From Streptomyces sp. 7-21 (GTDB taxonomy: Bacteria; Actinomycetota; Actinomycetes; Streptomycetales; Streptomycetaceae): a DNA stretch of 64,000 bases. Positions 16,213-24,354 of the stretch are shown here, piece after piece. A program made the position numbers and the translations under genes. How positions within the stretch are numbered: position 1 is the stretch's first letter; each line of letters opens with the position of its first letter. Below the pieces are notes generated by a model. That model was not told the DNA's origin. It was given only the letters and a program-made list of their open reading frames with translations, and made no database searches. The stretch is taken from contig NZ_JAERRL010000004.1 of NCBI RefSeq assembly GCF_016741785.1, positions 124,001 through 188,000 on the forward strand. The letters run 5' to 3'.

Positions 16213-17130
16213 GTGAGCAGACCCCCGTTCGTGGTGGCGCCTCCGGCGGTGCGCGCTGGCCGGCTCGCCACCCGCCGTGGCACGTTCGCGGTGCTGGACG
16301 CCGCCCCCGCCGGCACACCGCCCGCGGGCACCGTGCTGCTGGTCCCCGGCTACACCGGCAGCAAGGAAGACTTCATCGCGCTCCTGATGCCCCTGGCCGA
16401 GGCGGGCTACCGGGCTGTCGCCGTCGACGGCCGCGGCCAGTACGAGACACCAGGCGGCGCCGGACGCCGCGCCTACACCCTCGGCGCCCTGGCCGAGGAC
16501 GTGCGGGCGCAGGCCGAGGCGCTGCGGTCCCAGCCGCCCGCCTCCGGCTCCCCGCCCGGGGCCCTGCACCTGGTGGGGCACTCGCTCGGCGGCCTGATCG
16601 CGCGCGGCGCCGTGCTGCGGGCGGCGGCGTGGCAGGGCAAGCCGGAGCCGTTCGCCTCGCTCACGCTGATCGGCTCGGGCCCCGGCAAGGTCGCCCGATG
16701 GCCGCGCTGGCGGGTACGGGCCCTCAGCGTCGCCCTGCCGCTGCTCGGCGCGGAGGCCGTATGGCGGCTGCTGCACCCGGTCGCGGAGCCCGGCGAGGTC
16801 GGCGCGTTCCTGCGCCGCCGCTGGCTGGCTAACGAGCCCGCGCAGCTGCGTGCCACCGGCAGGATTCTGCGCCACGAGCCCGACCGGGTCGCCGCACTGG
16901 CCGCCGCCGCCGTGCCCGTGCACGTGGTGTCCGGGGAGCGCGACGGCGCGTGGCCGGTGCCGCTGCTGGACCGGATGGCGCTGCGGCTGGGGGCGCACCG
17001 CACGGTGATCAGGGGCGCGGAGCACTCCCCGAACTGCGAGGCGCCCGGGGCCACCGCCGCCGCGCTGACGGCGTTCTGGGCCGGGCTGGGTGCCGCACGC
17101 GGCGCCGCGGCGGTCCCCGTCAGGCGGTAA
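16213..17130 (+). CDS. Alpha/beta hydrolase
   Basis: A 305-residue cytosolic alpha/beta hydrolase. The oxyanion region is VPGYTGSKEDF, the nucleophile elbow is GHSLGG, a late acidic residue occurs in SGERDGAW, and the catalytic His in GAEHSPN. A cap region rich in Arg and Trp lies between the elbow and the acid. No signal peptide is present. The substrate is unknown. GTG at 16213 is the start; it is 63 bases after the helicase gene and may be co-transcribed. The last 11 bases overlap the convergent PHP gene. Confidence 0.78.
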   Translation: MSRPPFVVAPPAVRAGRLATRRGTFAVLDAAPAGTPPAGTVLLVPGYTGSKEDFIALLMPLAEAGYRAVAVDGRGQYETPGGAGRRAYTLGALAEDVRAQAEALRSQPPASGSPPGALHLVGHSLGGLIARGAVLRAAAWQGKPEPFASLTLIGSGPGKVARWPRWRVRALSVALPLLGAEAVWRLLHPVAEPGEVGAFLRRRWLANEPAQLRATGRILRHEPDRVAALAAAAVPVHVVSGERDGAWPVPLLDRMALRLGAHRTVIRGAEHSPNCEAPGATAAALTAFWAGLGAARGAAAVPVRR

Positions 17131-17965
17131 GGGGCCTGGCGCCCGTCGCCTTCGACACCAGCTCTTCCAGCGCCTCGGGGGACGTCAGGTCGTTGCCCAG
17201 GCCGACGTCCTTGCGGTCGCCGTGGTAGTCGCTCGACCCCGTCACGAACAGCCCCAGGTCGGCGGCCATCTCACGCAGCCGCTTCCGGGCAGCGGCGTCG
17301 TGGTCGTAGTGGTCCACCTCCAGGCCCGCGAGGCCGGCCTCGGCGAGCCGCACGATGGCCGATTCCGGCACTACCCGCCCGCGCAGCACGGCGAAGGGGT
17401 GCGCGAAGACGGCGACGCCGCCCGCGTTCCTGATCATGCGCACCGCCTCGAAGGCGTCCAGCTCGTGCTTGTCGACGTGCGCCCGCCCGCCGTCGGCGAT
17501 CCACTCCTGCGTGAAGGCCGCGGAGACGCTGTCCACGACGCCGGACTCCACCATCGCCGCCGCGATGTGCGGCCGGCCCACCGCGCCGTCGCCCGCGTGC
17601 CGCTGCACCTGCTCCCAGGTCACGTCCGCGCCCAGGTCCCGCAGCTTGGCCACGATGGCCTTGGCGCGCGGGATCCGGTCGTCGCGCAGCAGGTCGCGCT
17701 GGGCGGCCAGCTCGGGCTCGTCCGGGTCGAAGAGGTAGCCCAGCATGTGGATGCTCACGCCGTCGAGGCGGCAGGACAGCTCCGCGCCCGTGACCAGCGT
17801 CATGCCGGGGGGCAGCGCGGCGGCGGCCTCGGCGTGCCCGGCGACGGTGTCGTGGTCGGTGAGCCCGATGACGTCGAGACCGGCGGTCTTCGCGTTGCGG
17901 ATCAGCTCGGTGGGCGATTCGGACCCGTCGGAAGCGTCGGAGTGGGTGTGCAGATCGATGCGCAC
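17120..17965 (-). CDS. PHP-domain phosphoesterase
   Basis: A 281-residue metal-dependent phosphoesterase of the PHP superfamily, related to E. coli YciV/TrpH (RNase AM, 3',5'-nucleotide bisphosphate phosphatase). Metal ligands are visible as DLHTHSDASDG, LTDHDTVAGH, GAELSC, VFAHP and a C-terminal SDYHGD. Two in-frame GTG starts exist: 17965 has AGGAG nine bases upstream and begins MRIDLHTHS, so it is preferred to 17971. A short overlap with the hydrolase 3' end suggests convergent transcription control. It probably recycles nucleotides or trims RNA 5' ends. Confidence 0.8.
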   Translation of the reverse strand: MRIDLHTHSDASDGSESPTELIRNAKTAGLDVIGLTDHDTVAGHAEAAAALPPGMTLVTGAELSCRLDGVSIHMLGYLFDPDEPELAAQRDLLRDDRIPRAKAIVAKLRDLGADVTWEQVQRHAGDGAVGRPHIAAAMVESGVVDSVSAAFTQEWIADGGRAHVDKHELDAFEAVRMIRNAGGVAVFAHPFAVLRGRVVPESAIVRLAEAGLAGLEVDHYDHDAAARKRLREMAADLGLFVTGSSDYHGDRKDVGLGNDLTSPEALEELVSKATGARPLTA

Positions 17966-18078
17966 GGGCACGGTCTCCTGCCGTCATCAACGCCGTTGAA
18001 AGGCTGCCTGCCTGGGGGGAGTCTCCACCTTAGCCGTGGTCCCGGGCCGTGTCCGCAGCGTCCCCGGCCGGCGGCCGG

Positions 18079-18717
18079 TCAGGGAATCAGCCGCGGGGAG
18101 AGCGCCCCGCACGGCACCAGGTGGATCTCGGAGCCGGCGTCGCGCAGGTCCGCGAGGACCAGCTCGTCGTAGAGCAGCAGCCCGCAGTCCTCGGGCCACA
18201 CCACCGCCCACAGCCACAGCCCCATCGCCTCGCCCGCGAACACGGCGCGGTCGGCCGGGGTCTGCTCGACCTGCCACAGCGGCGTCGGCCGCCCGGCGGC
18301 GAGGACCTTCGCCGGGGCGGGCTCGCGGGTGTCCAGCCGGGGCCCGGGGTCGGGGCCGGGCACGCCCGCGTACCGGGCGCCGAGGCCCACGCCGAGCTCC
18401 TCCGCGACCAGGACCAGTTCGCCGGGGCCGCCAAGCGGGCTCGGTCCCGAACAGGCCACGGCGGTGGCCCGCCCGCCGCTGGTGTCGTCACCGGCGCAGG
18501 CGACGCCGGTGAAGAGCCAGCCCACCGGCAGCGGCCAGGGCATCCACAGCGGCACCCGCGTGCGGTTGACCACCACAGTGAGCGCGTCGACGCTCGGCGG
18601 CACGACCGGTTGCAGCGGGTGCACCGCCCCGTGCGCGTCGCACTGCCAGGAATCGGCGAACAGCCCGGGTGGCCGCACCCGCCCGCCGCACTTCGGGCAA
18701 CTGGGTTCGCCCCTCAT
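18079..18717 (-). CDS. DUF6758 family protein with N-terminal zinc ribbon
   Basis: A 212-residue streptomycete-conserved protein. It begins MRGEPSCPKCGGRV, a CxxC knuckle, and a third Cys follows in DSWQCDAHG, consistent with a small zinc ribbon. The rest is a mixed alpha/beta domain containing WMPWPLPVGWLFTGVACAGD, EELGVGLGARYAGVPG and GLWLWAVVWPEDCG. I recall this as DUF6758, with no known function. The ATG at 18717 is used although upstream GTG 18723 and TTG 18726 are in frame; no strong ribosome binding site helps choose. It follows the SUFU-domain gene by 55 bases on the same strand. Confidence 0.72.
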   Translation of the reverse strand: MRGEPSCPKCGGRVRPPGLFADSWQCDAHGAVHPLQPVVPPSVDALTVVVNRTRVPLWMPWPLPVGWLFTGVACAGDDTSGGRATAVACSGPSPLGGPGELVLVAEELGVGLGARYAGVPGPDPGPRLDTREPAPAKVLAAGRPTPLWQVEQTPADRAVFAGEAMGLWLWAVVWPEDCGLLLYDELVLADLRDAGSEIHLVPCGALSPRLIP

Positions 18718-18772
18718 ATGCACCAACAGTCGCCGGGTGACGCTCTCACGTCAACTCTCGTGCCATGCCGAG

Positions 18773-19351
18773 TCACTCGGCGAGCGGGACGGCCCTCCGC
18801 AGCGGGTCGGTGAGGTCCGTGCCGTGCCGCCGCCAGCGCTCGCGCAGCGCCTGCGCGCCGCGCGCCCGTTTCCACGCCGCCTCCGCCGCGGTCATCGGCA
18901 GCACCGGCAGCAGCAGGACACCGCCGTCCGCCCCGACCGGGGCGGCGGCAGCGTCGGGCTCGCCGATGAGGACCGAGGTGAACGGCGCCTCGGGCCACAG
19001 CGGCTCGCCCAGGTCGAACGAGGCGCCGGGGGCCACCACCGCGCCCTCCACCTGCGGGGAGGCCGCCAGCACCGCCAGCGGCCGCAGCACGCCGTCGGTG
19101 GCGGCGCGCCCCGCCCGCAGTGTCAGCACCAGTTCCGCCGGGCCCCGCGCCGAGGGCTCCGCCGCCATGCCGAGCGTCGCGTAGCGCACCAGGCCGCCGT
19201 CGCCGGCGAAGCGCAGCACCTCGATGCGCTCCGCGCCGACGAACATGACGGACGCCCGGGCCCCGGGCTCGCCGTACGCCGCGCGCAGCGCGCGCTCGGC
19301 GGCGGTCAGCGGCCCGGCCACCGCGCCGCCGTCGCCGGCCGGTGTGCTCAT
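18773..19351 (-). CDS. Suppressor-of-fused (SUFU) domain protein
   Basis: A 192-residue protein with a bacterial SUFU-type domain. Typical elements are RIEVLRF, VRYATLGMA, AELVLTLR and LPLLPMT-like (here VLPMTAAEAAWKRARG). In animals the domain inhibits Hedgehog signalling; in bacteria SUFU proteins often serve as immunity or regulatory proteins, but this one sits in a conserved core neighbourhood without a toxin. The ATG at 19351 begins a disordered stretch of about ten residues. The DUF3107 gene ends seven bases upstream of its start on the same strand, suggesting one operon (DUF3107-SUFU-DUF6758). Confidence 0.72.
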   Translation of the reverse strand: MSTPAGDGGAVAGPLTAAERALRAAYGEPGARASVMFVGAERIEVLRFAGDGGLVRYATLGMAAEPSARGPAELVLTLRAGRAATDGVLRPLAVLAASPQVEGAVVAPGASFDLGEPLWPEAPFTSVLIGEPDAAAAPVGADGGVLLLPVLPMTAAEAAWKRARGAQALRERWRRHGTDLTDPLRRAVPLAE

Positions 19352-19358
19352 CAGCGCC

Positions 19359-19586
19359 TCAGACCGCCCCGAAGCCGACCCTTCGCTGGACCTGCGCCCC
19401 GATCTCCACGTACGCCACCCGGTCGGACGGGACCAGGACCTTGCGGCCCCGCTGGTCGACCAGGGTCAGGAGCTTCTCCCCGCTGGACAGCGCCTGGGAG
19501 ACGGCGTTCTCCACCTCCTCGGCCGACTGATCGCTCTCGAGAACGATCTCCCGCGGCGTGTGCTGAACGCCGATCTTGATCTCCAC
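19359..19586 (-). CDS. DUF3107 family protein
   Basis: A 75-residue protein beginning MEIKIGVQHTPREIVLESDQ, a compact beta-alpha domain with a ubiquitin-like appearance and a conserved VPSDRVAYVEIG. It matches the actinobacterial DUF3107 family in length and motifs. Mycobacteria carry it beside the TetR gene, as here. Purine-rich AAGCGGAGGAACCAGCC precedes the ATG, with GGAGG about six bases away. Function is unknown. Confidence 0.82.
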   Translation of the reverse strand: MEIKIGVQHTPREIVLESDQSAEEVENAVSQALSSGEKLLTLVDQRGRKVLVPSDRVAYVEIGAQVQRRVGFGAV

Positions 19587-19695
19587 GGCTGGTTCCTCCG
19601 CTTGTCCCTGGTCATTGCTGGGTCGTGCGTGCAGGCTTCAGGCTATCCGTGCGCCCCGGCGGGCAGCCGGGGCGAGGCCACGCCCTGAGCGAACA

Positions 19696-19712
19696 GCCCG
19701 TGCCGCACGGGC
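19696..19712 (-). terminator. Hairpin downstream of the TetR gene
   Basis: GCCCGTG (19696-19702) and CACGGGC (19706-19712) form seven perfect pairs around a three-base loop, 21 bases past the TetR stop on the minus strand. Confidence 0.55.
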
Positions 19713-19732
19713 CGTCCGCGCCGGCGCCGGGT

Positions 19733-20359
19733 TCAGTGCTGCTTGGGGAAGCCCGCGATGCCGCGCCAGGCCAGCGAGGCCGTCAGGTCCTTGGCGACGT
19801 GGCGCGGGATCTGGCGCCCCGAGCTGAGCCAGTGGCGCGCGGTGATCTGGGCCATGCCGCACAGGCTGACGGCCAGCAGCATCGCCTGCTCCTCCGGCAG
19901 GTCGGTGTCCTCGGCGATGAGCGGGCTGACCAGCTTGGCGCAGTCCAGCGCCACCTGGTCGACCCGCTCCCGCACGGCCTGCTCGTTGGTCAGGTCCGAC
20001 TCGAAGACCAGCCGGAACGCGCCGCCCGGGTCCTCGACGTACGCGAAGTACGCGTCCATCGTCGCCGCGATGCGCTGCTTGTTGTCGCTGGTCGAGGCCA
20101 GGGCCTCCCGCACGGCCTGCACCAGGGCGGCGCACTGCTGGTCCAGCAGGGCCAGGTACAGCTCGAGCTTGCCGGGGAAGTGCTGGTAGAGCACGGGCTT
20201 GCTGACCCCGGCCCGGTCGGCGATGTCGTCCATGGCCGCCGCGTGGTAGCCCTGGGCGACGAAGACCTCCTGGGCCGCTCCCAGAAGCTGGTTGCGCCGG
20301 GCCCGGCGCGGCAGGCGCGTGCCGCGCGGGCGTGCCTCGGTCTGCTCGGTGGCTGTCAC
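19733..20359 (-). CDS. TetR-family transcriptional regulator
   Basis: A 208-residue TetR repressor. The N-terminal helix-turn-helix is ILxAA-like (LLGAAQEVFVAQGYHAAAMD), with DIADRAGVSKPVLYQHFPGK as the recognition part. The C-terminal ligand domain is helical and has no distinctive motif. It is probably the orthologue of mycobacterial Rv3208, whose targets are membrane-transport genes. Its promoter region carries an inverted repeat that may be its own operator. It is separated from DUF3107 by a hairpin. The ATG at 20359 opens a short charged leader. Confidence 0.85.
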   Translation of the reverse strand: MTATEQTEARPRGTRLPRRARRNQLLGAAQEVFVAQGYHAAAMDDIADRAGVSKPVLYQHFPGKLELYLALLDQQCAALVQAVREALASTSDNKQRIAATMDAYFAYVEDPGGAFRLVFESDLTNEQAVRERVDQVALDCAKLVSPLIAEDTDLPEEQAMLLAVSLCGMAQITARHWLSSGRQIPRHVAKDLTASLAWRGIAGFPKQH

Positions 20360-20424
20360 GCCGCCTCCCGTGTTGTGGCTCGGTGCGCCTGCTCATCCAC
20401 TGCGTCGAGCCATCGTACGTTCGA

Positions 20425-20479
20425 GTAATCGCGCGGCGTGTCCAGCACCGCAAGATTTCACAGTGCGGACAGCCGCGCG
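20425..20479 (-). promoter_or_regulatory. Promoter of the TetR gene with overlapping inverted repeat
   Basis: On the minus strand TTGCGG (20453-20448) and GATTAC (20430-20425) are 17 bases apart, predicting a start near 20418. CGCGCGGCGTGTCC (20430-20443) is a near-perfect inverted repeat of GGACAGCCGCGCG (20467-20479), with one extra base, and brackets the -35. It may be the TetR operator or the terminator of the upstream acidic-protein gene, which ends 23 bases away. Confidence 0.4.
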
Positions 20480-20501
20480 TCGGTTCCCGCGCCAGCGGCC
20501 C

Positions 20502-20756
20502 TTACCGGTACTCGTCGTCGTCCCCGAAGTCCACGACGCGCGCCTGGTCGACCGCGTCCGCCGGGTCCGCGGACTGGTGCACCGCCTCGCTGAGCGGATC
20601 ATCCCGCAGCTCGAGCAGCTCGGCGCGCTGCTCCGCCGCGTCGGCCTCGGGGGTCTCGTGCCACTCTTCGGCGGCCGTCGCCGTCCGGGCCGCCGGCTCG
20701 TCCTCGGGGAACTCGTCGAACGTCTCGGGCTCCGGCCTCTCGATCGGGTCCTGCAC
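20502..20756 (-). CDS. Small acidic conserved protein
   Basis: An 84-residue, strongly acidic, probably unstructured or helical protein (DPIERPEPETFDEFPEDEP; AEQRAELLELRDDPLSEAVH; VDFGDDDEYR). Similar short acidic proteins occur at this place in other streptomycetes as far as I recall; no function is known. The GTG at 20756 is chosen because GGAGG lies eight bases upstream; the GTG at 20765 overlaps that ribosome binding site. It is divergent from the hydrolase at 20896. Confidence 0.6.
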   Translation of the reverse strand: MQDPIERPEPETFDEFPEDEPAARTATAAEEWHETPEADAAEQRAELLELRDDPLSEAVHQSADPADAVDQARVVDFGDDDEYR

Positions 20757-20895
20757 GTTACTCACCTCCGTGACCGGTGGGTGGGGGGACATCCAGCGTA
20801 GGAGCACGTCGCGGCGGAGGCGAGCCACCGGTGTGACGGCGGACACAGTGCGGCACCGCCCGCCTGGAGCGGCAAGCCGTCCCGCGCCCCCTAAT

Positions 20896-21909
20896 ATGGC
20901 GCGCATGCCGACGACCGACCCGACCGCCAGCGAGAAGCGCGTCCAGGCCGCGCTGGCCGCGGCGGAGGGCTGGCCCGGGGTACGCGACGGCGAGACGCTG
21001 CGGATCGTGGAGCTGCGGGGGATGACCCTCGCCGTGCGGCGCCGTGCGGCCGGCCGGGACGGCCTGGAACCCGCGCTGATGGTGCACGGCCTGGGCGGCT
21101 CGTCCCGCAACTGGTCGTCGCTGATGGAGCTGCTGTCCTCGGACGTCGAGTGCGAGGCGATCGACCTGCCCGGCTTCGGTGCCTCGCCGCCCGCCGATCC
21201 CCCGGACTACTCGGTGTACGGGCACGCCAGGGCCGTCATCCGCTGCCTGGAGTCCAGCGGGCGCGGGCCCGTGCACCTGCTGGGCAACTCGCTGGGCGGC
21301 GCGGTCGCCACCCGCGTCGCGGCGCTCCGCCCCGACCTGGTGCGCACCCTGACCCTGATCTCGCCCGCGCTGCCCGAGCTGCGGCCGCAGCGCACCGCGC
21401 TGCCGACCGGGCTGCTCGGCCTGCCCGGGATGCCGCGGCTGCTGCGGCGGGCGATGGGCGAGCTGGCGCCCGAGCAGCGGGCGCGGGACGTGCTGCGGCT
21501 GTGCTACGGCGACCCGTCCCGGATCACGCCGGAGGAGTTCTCCTCCGCCGTCGCGGAGCTGGAGCGGCGCCAGGCGCTGCCGTACTTCTGGGACTCGCTG
21601 TGCCGCTCGGCCCGTGGCCTGGTCAACGCGTACACCCTCGGCGGGCAGCACGGGCTGTGGCGCCAGGCGGAGCGCGTGCTGGCGCCGGTGCAGCTGATCT
21701 ACGGCGGGCGTGACAAGCTGGTCGCGCCGCGCATGGCCCGGCGCGCGAGCGCCGCGTTCCGCCGGTCGCGGCTGCTGATGCTGCCGCAGGCGGGACATGT
21801 GGCGATGATGGAGTTTCCTCAGGAGGTGGCCACCGCGTTCCGCGGGCTGCTCGCCGAGACAGGCGGCCAGGACGCGCCTGTGTCCGCGGCGGCCGTTCCT
21901 GAGGACTGA
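20896..21909 (+). CDS. Alpha/beta hydrolase (esterase/lipase-like)
   Basis: A 337-residue alpha/beta hydrolase with oxyanion motif MVHGLGGSSRNWSS, a conserved FGAS-like substrate strand (DLPGFGASPPADP), nucleophile elbow GNSLGG, late acid in YGGRDKLVAP and catalytic His in QAGHVAMMEFP. No signal peptide. Two ATG codons (20896, 20905) can start it; AATATG directly follows a short AT-rich stretch and neither has a clear ribosome binding site, so leaderless translation is possible. Mycobacteria carry an esterase (lipV-like) in the same neighbourhood. The DUF3152 gene follows after 11 bases, so the two are likely an operon. Confidence 0.78.
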   Translation: MARMPTTDPTASEKRVQAALAAAEGWPGVRDGETLRIVELRGMTLAVRRRAAGRDGLEPALMVHGLGGSSRNWSSLMELLSSDVECEAIDLPGFGASPPADPPDYSVYGHARAVIRCLESSGRGPVHLLGNSLGGAVATRVAALRPDLVRTLTLISPALPELRPQRTALPTGLLGLPGMPRLLRRAMGELAPEQRARDVLRLCYGDPSRITPEEFSSAVAELERRQALPYFWDSLCRSARGLVNAYTLGGQHGLWRQAERVLAPVQLIYGGRDKLVAPRMARRASAAFRRSRLLMLPQAGHVAMMEFPQEVATAFRGLLAETGGQDAPVSAAAVPED

Positions 21910-21920
21910 GGGCGCGCGCG

Positions 21921-22973
21921 ATGGAGCAGCGTGACGTCTTCGCGGCTCAGCAGTCACCGCGGCAGGCGTCGCCGCGGCCAGGACCACGGCAGGAGTATGT
22001 CGATGCTTTCGACGACGCGCACTTCGGCCGGATTCCGGTGCAGCGGGAGAGCCCGCAGGGGCACTCGAGCCCCGGGGGCCGGGACGGCCAGGCGGAACGC
22101 GAGGCGGGGGCCGGGGATAGCGGGGGCGGCCGCCGGGCGGGCTCGCGGCTGAGGCGACGCGAGAGCTGGGGGCGCACGCTGGCGGGGCTCGCCTCGGCGG
22201 CCGTGGTGACCGTGCTGGTCGTCGTGGCGGCGGCGCGCATCGCCGGCGGCGGCGACGGCGGTGAGCAGACCGCGCCGCCGGTCCCGGCGCCGCAGACGCG
22301 TGAGCCGCAGGCGCGAGGGCCCGAGGCGCCCGCCGAAACCTCGGAGCCGCCGGAGCGGCCGCCAGCTTTCGAGGAGCTGATGGGCACGCCGTTCGAGATG
22401 GACCCCGACTTCACCGGCTCCGGCGAGCTGGCGCCGGTCCCGGGCTCGGACCCGGCGCCCGACCCGGACGCGCAGACGATCGTGCGCTACCGGGTGGACG
22501 TCGAGACGGGGCTCGGCATGGAGATGGAGCCGGAGTTCTTCGCCGAGGCGGTGCACCGGACGCTGAACGACGACCGGAGCTGGACCAATGACGGCGAGCG
22601 CAGCTTCGCGCGGGTGTCGCGGGGCGAGTACGACTTCGTCGTGACGCTGGCCAGCCCGGGCACCACGGCCGACTGGTGCGCCAGGTCCGGGCTGGATGTG
22701 ACCGTGGACAACGTCTCGTGCAACTCCTCGGCCACCGAGCGGGTCATGATCAACGCCTGGCGCTGGGCGCGCGGTTCGGAGACGTACGGCGATGACATCC
22801 ACGCCTACCGCCAGATGCTTATCAACCACGAGGTGGGCCACCGGCTCGGCTACGACCACCAGGTCTGCCCGGAGGAGGGCGCGCTCGCCCCGGTGATGAT
22901 GCAGCAGACGAAGTTCCTCACCATCGACGGCGTCACCTGCCGCGCCAATCCGTGGCCGCATCCAGAGAACTGA
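21921..22973 (+). CDS. Membrane-anchored DUF3152 metallopeptidase-like protein
   Basis: A 350-residue single-pass protein. A 75-residue charged cytoplasmic tail is followed by a transmembrane helix (GLASAAVVTVLVVVAAARIA), a Pro/Glu/Ala linker and an extracellular DUF3152 domain. That domain contains HEVGHRLGYDH, an exact HExxHxxGxxH zinc motif as in metzincins. Cysteines in ADWCARSGL, DNVSCNSS, HQVCPEEG and GVTCRAN could form two disulfides. A Met in VMMQQ after the motif could be the Met-turn. The family is annotated as unknown; sequence suggests an active zinc peptidase acting outside the membrane. The mycobacterial neighbour Rv3207c belongs to it. Confidence 0.82.
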   Translation: MEQRDVFAAQQSPRQASPRPGPRQEYVDAFDDAHFGRIPVQRESPQGHSSPGGRDGQAEREAGAGDSGGGRRAGSRLRRRESWGRTLAGLASAAVVTVLVVVAAARIAGGGDGGEQTAPPVPAPQTREPQARGPEAPAETSEPPERPPAFEELMGTPFEMDPDFTGSGELAPVPGSDPAPDPDAQTIVRYRVDVETGLGMEMEPEFFAEAVHRTLNDDRSWTNDGERSFARVSRGEYDFVVTLASPGTTADWCARSGLDVTVDNVSCNSSATERVMINAWRWARGSETYGDDIHAYRQMLINHEVGHRLGYDHQVCPEEGALAPVMMQQTKFLTIDGVTCRANPWPHPEN

Positions 22974-23276
22974 CGTTAACGAACCTACAGGTGCTGCGTC
23001 ACGAAAATTCACCCCTTCTGGTGGTACCTCGCATATACGCCCCTCAGGTGCGGAGCAAGGCGACATACCGTCTGTACGCGGCGACGTCCTGAGCCCGTCT
23101 CGGGAGCTCGGGGGTGTGCCGGAGTGCGTCGCACGGGCACCGTCGTGCGCCTGTTCGGGGCGCGCGGGTGCGGACGGCATGCCGTGCCCGGACTTCCGGA
23201 CGGCTAGGCGGACCGTTTCTTCGCCGGTGGCCGGTCGCGGTCAAGCCCGCCTCACACACGCAAGGAGCACGAACCG
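22974..23276 (+). other. Intergenic region before the epimerase operon
   Basis: The first 70 bases are relatively AT-rich (for example GAAAATTCACC, GCATATACG) and probably hold the promoter, but no -35/-10 pair is convincing. The remaining 230 bases are GC-rich with short inverted repeats such as GTGCG...CGCAC. Very short frames exist here (e.g. 14 codons from a GTG near 23048) without ribosome binding sites, and I do not call them. AAGGAG at 23262-23267 belongs to the small ORF that follows. Confidence 0.35.
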
Positions 23277-23336
23277 ATGAGCTCACACTTCCCCCGTCCC
23301 CCGGCGGCCGAGGCCGCGAAGGAGGGAAGCCGATGA
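23277..23336 (+). CDS. Nineteen-residue leader ORF coupled to the epimerase gene
   Basis: ATG at 23277 follows AAGGAG at an eight-base spacing, the best ribosome binding site in the region, and opens a 19-codon frame starting MSSHFPRPPAAEAAKEGSR. Its TGA overlaps the ATG of the downstream epimerase (ATGA). The epimerase has its own GGAGGG inside this frame. The arrangement is that of a leader peptide giving translational coupling. The peptide has a Pro-rich middle (FPRPP) that could slow ribosomes. No homologue is recognised. Confidence 0.5.
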   Translation: MSSHFPRPPAAEAAKEGSR

Positions 23337-24259
23337 GAGTGCTGCTCCTGGGCGCCGCCGGGTACCTCGGGCGCTTCGTGGCGGACCGGCTGCTCGCCGA
23401 CCCCGCCGTGCAGCTCACCGCGCTGGGGCGCAGCGACGACGCCGACGTCCGCTTCGACCTGTCGACGGGCAGCCCCGGTGCGCTGGCGCGGTTCCTCGAC
23501 GCCGTGCACCCGGGAGTCGTGATCAACTGCGCCGGAGCCATCAGGGGCACCGCCAGCGAGCTGGTGCGCCACAACACGGTGGCGACCGCCACGCTCTGCG
23601 AGTCGCTGCGCCGCAGCAGCTGCCGGGCGCGGCTGGTGCACATCGGCTGCGCCGCCGAGTACGGGCCGACCCAGAGCGGCTCCTCCGTCGCCGAGGACGC
23701 GCTGGCCCGGCCGGGCGGCCCCTACGGCGTCAGCAAGCTGGCCGCCACCGAGCTGGTGCTGGGCTCGGGGCTCGACGCGATCGTGCTGCGGGTGTTCTCG
23801 CCCACCGGGCCGGCGACCCCGGCCGGCTCTCCGCTGGGACGGCTGGCCGACGCGCTGCGCCGCGCCATGCAGCACGGGGAGGCCGAGCTGAAGCTGGGCG
23901 GCCTGGGCGTGCAGCGCGACTTCGTGGACGTCAGGGACGTCGCCCGCGCGGTGCACGCGGCGACGCTCTCGGCGGCGCAGGGCGTGATCAACATCGGCAC
24001 CGGCCACGCGGTCCGGCTGCGGGACGCCGCGCTGTCGCTGGCCCGGATCTCCGGGTACACGGGCGCGCTGCACGAGCTGGACGGCCCGCCGCACGGCCTG
24101 CCCGGGCCGCCGTCCCACGTCGTGCCGTACCCCGATGGCTGCGGCGCCTGGCAGCAGGCGGACGTGCGGACGGCGCGAGACCGGCTTGGGTGGCGGTCAC
24201 GGATCGGGCTGGAGGAGTCGCTCGCCGACATCTGGATGGAGGCCGCGTGCCGGATGTGA
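23333..24259 (+). CDS. NAD-dependent epimerase/dehydratase (extended SDR)
   Basis: A 308-residue extended short-chain dehydrogenase. The NAD-binding loop is LLGAAGYLGRF, an acidic residue follows the second strand, and the active-site YxxxK is YGVSK. The usual catalytic Ser/Thr region reads IGCAAEYG and INCAGA contributes to the cofactor site. A late motif DFVDVRDVARAV and WQQADVRTARDRLGW fit sugar-nucleotide epimerases. The product is probably a modified nucleotide sugar; the exact one is unknown. The ATG overlaps the stop of a 19-codon ORF. It is followed by moeZ after a 95-base gap with its own ECF-like promoter. Confidence 0.8.
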   Translation: MRVLLLGAAGYLGRFVADRLLADPAVQLTALGRSDDADVRFDLSTGSPGALARFLDAVHPGVVINCAGAIRGTASELVRHNTVATATLCESLRRSSCRARLVHIGCAAEYGPTQSGSSVAEDALARPGGPYGVSKLAATELVLGSGLDAIVLRVFSPTGPATPAGSPLGRLADALRRAMQHGEAELKLGGLGVQRDFVDVRDVARAVHAATLSAAQGVINIGTGHAVRLRDAALSLARISGYTGALHELDGPPHGLPGPPSHVVPYPDGCGAWQQADVRTARDRLGWRSRIGLEESLADIWMEAACRM

Positions 24260-24284
24260 TTCCGCAGTCCAAGACGGCCGTCTC

Positions 24285-24310
24285 GGAATGGGACGAGTCG
24301 TGGCAGTGTT
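24285..24310 (+). promoter_or_regulatory. SigR-type promoter upstream of moeZ
   Basis: GGAAT (24285-24289), exactly 18 bases, then GTTG (24308-24311): a full match to the thiol-oxidative SigR consensus GGAAT-N18-GTT. A transcription start near 24317 gives a leader of about 38 bases. I recall a MoeB/MoeZ gene among SigR targets of S. coelicolor, but could not check. Confidence 0.6.
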
Positions 24311-24354
24311 GGGTAGAACAAGACGCACAGTTCCCTTGACCTAACGGAGTCCCC

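Noticed and set aside
23115..23280. Cysteine-containing frame from a GTG near 23115 that overlaps the 19-codon ORF
   Set aside because: No ribosome binding site, composition like non-coding GC-rich sequence, and no supporting motif.
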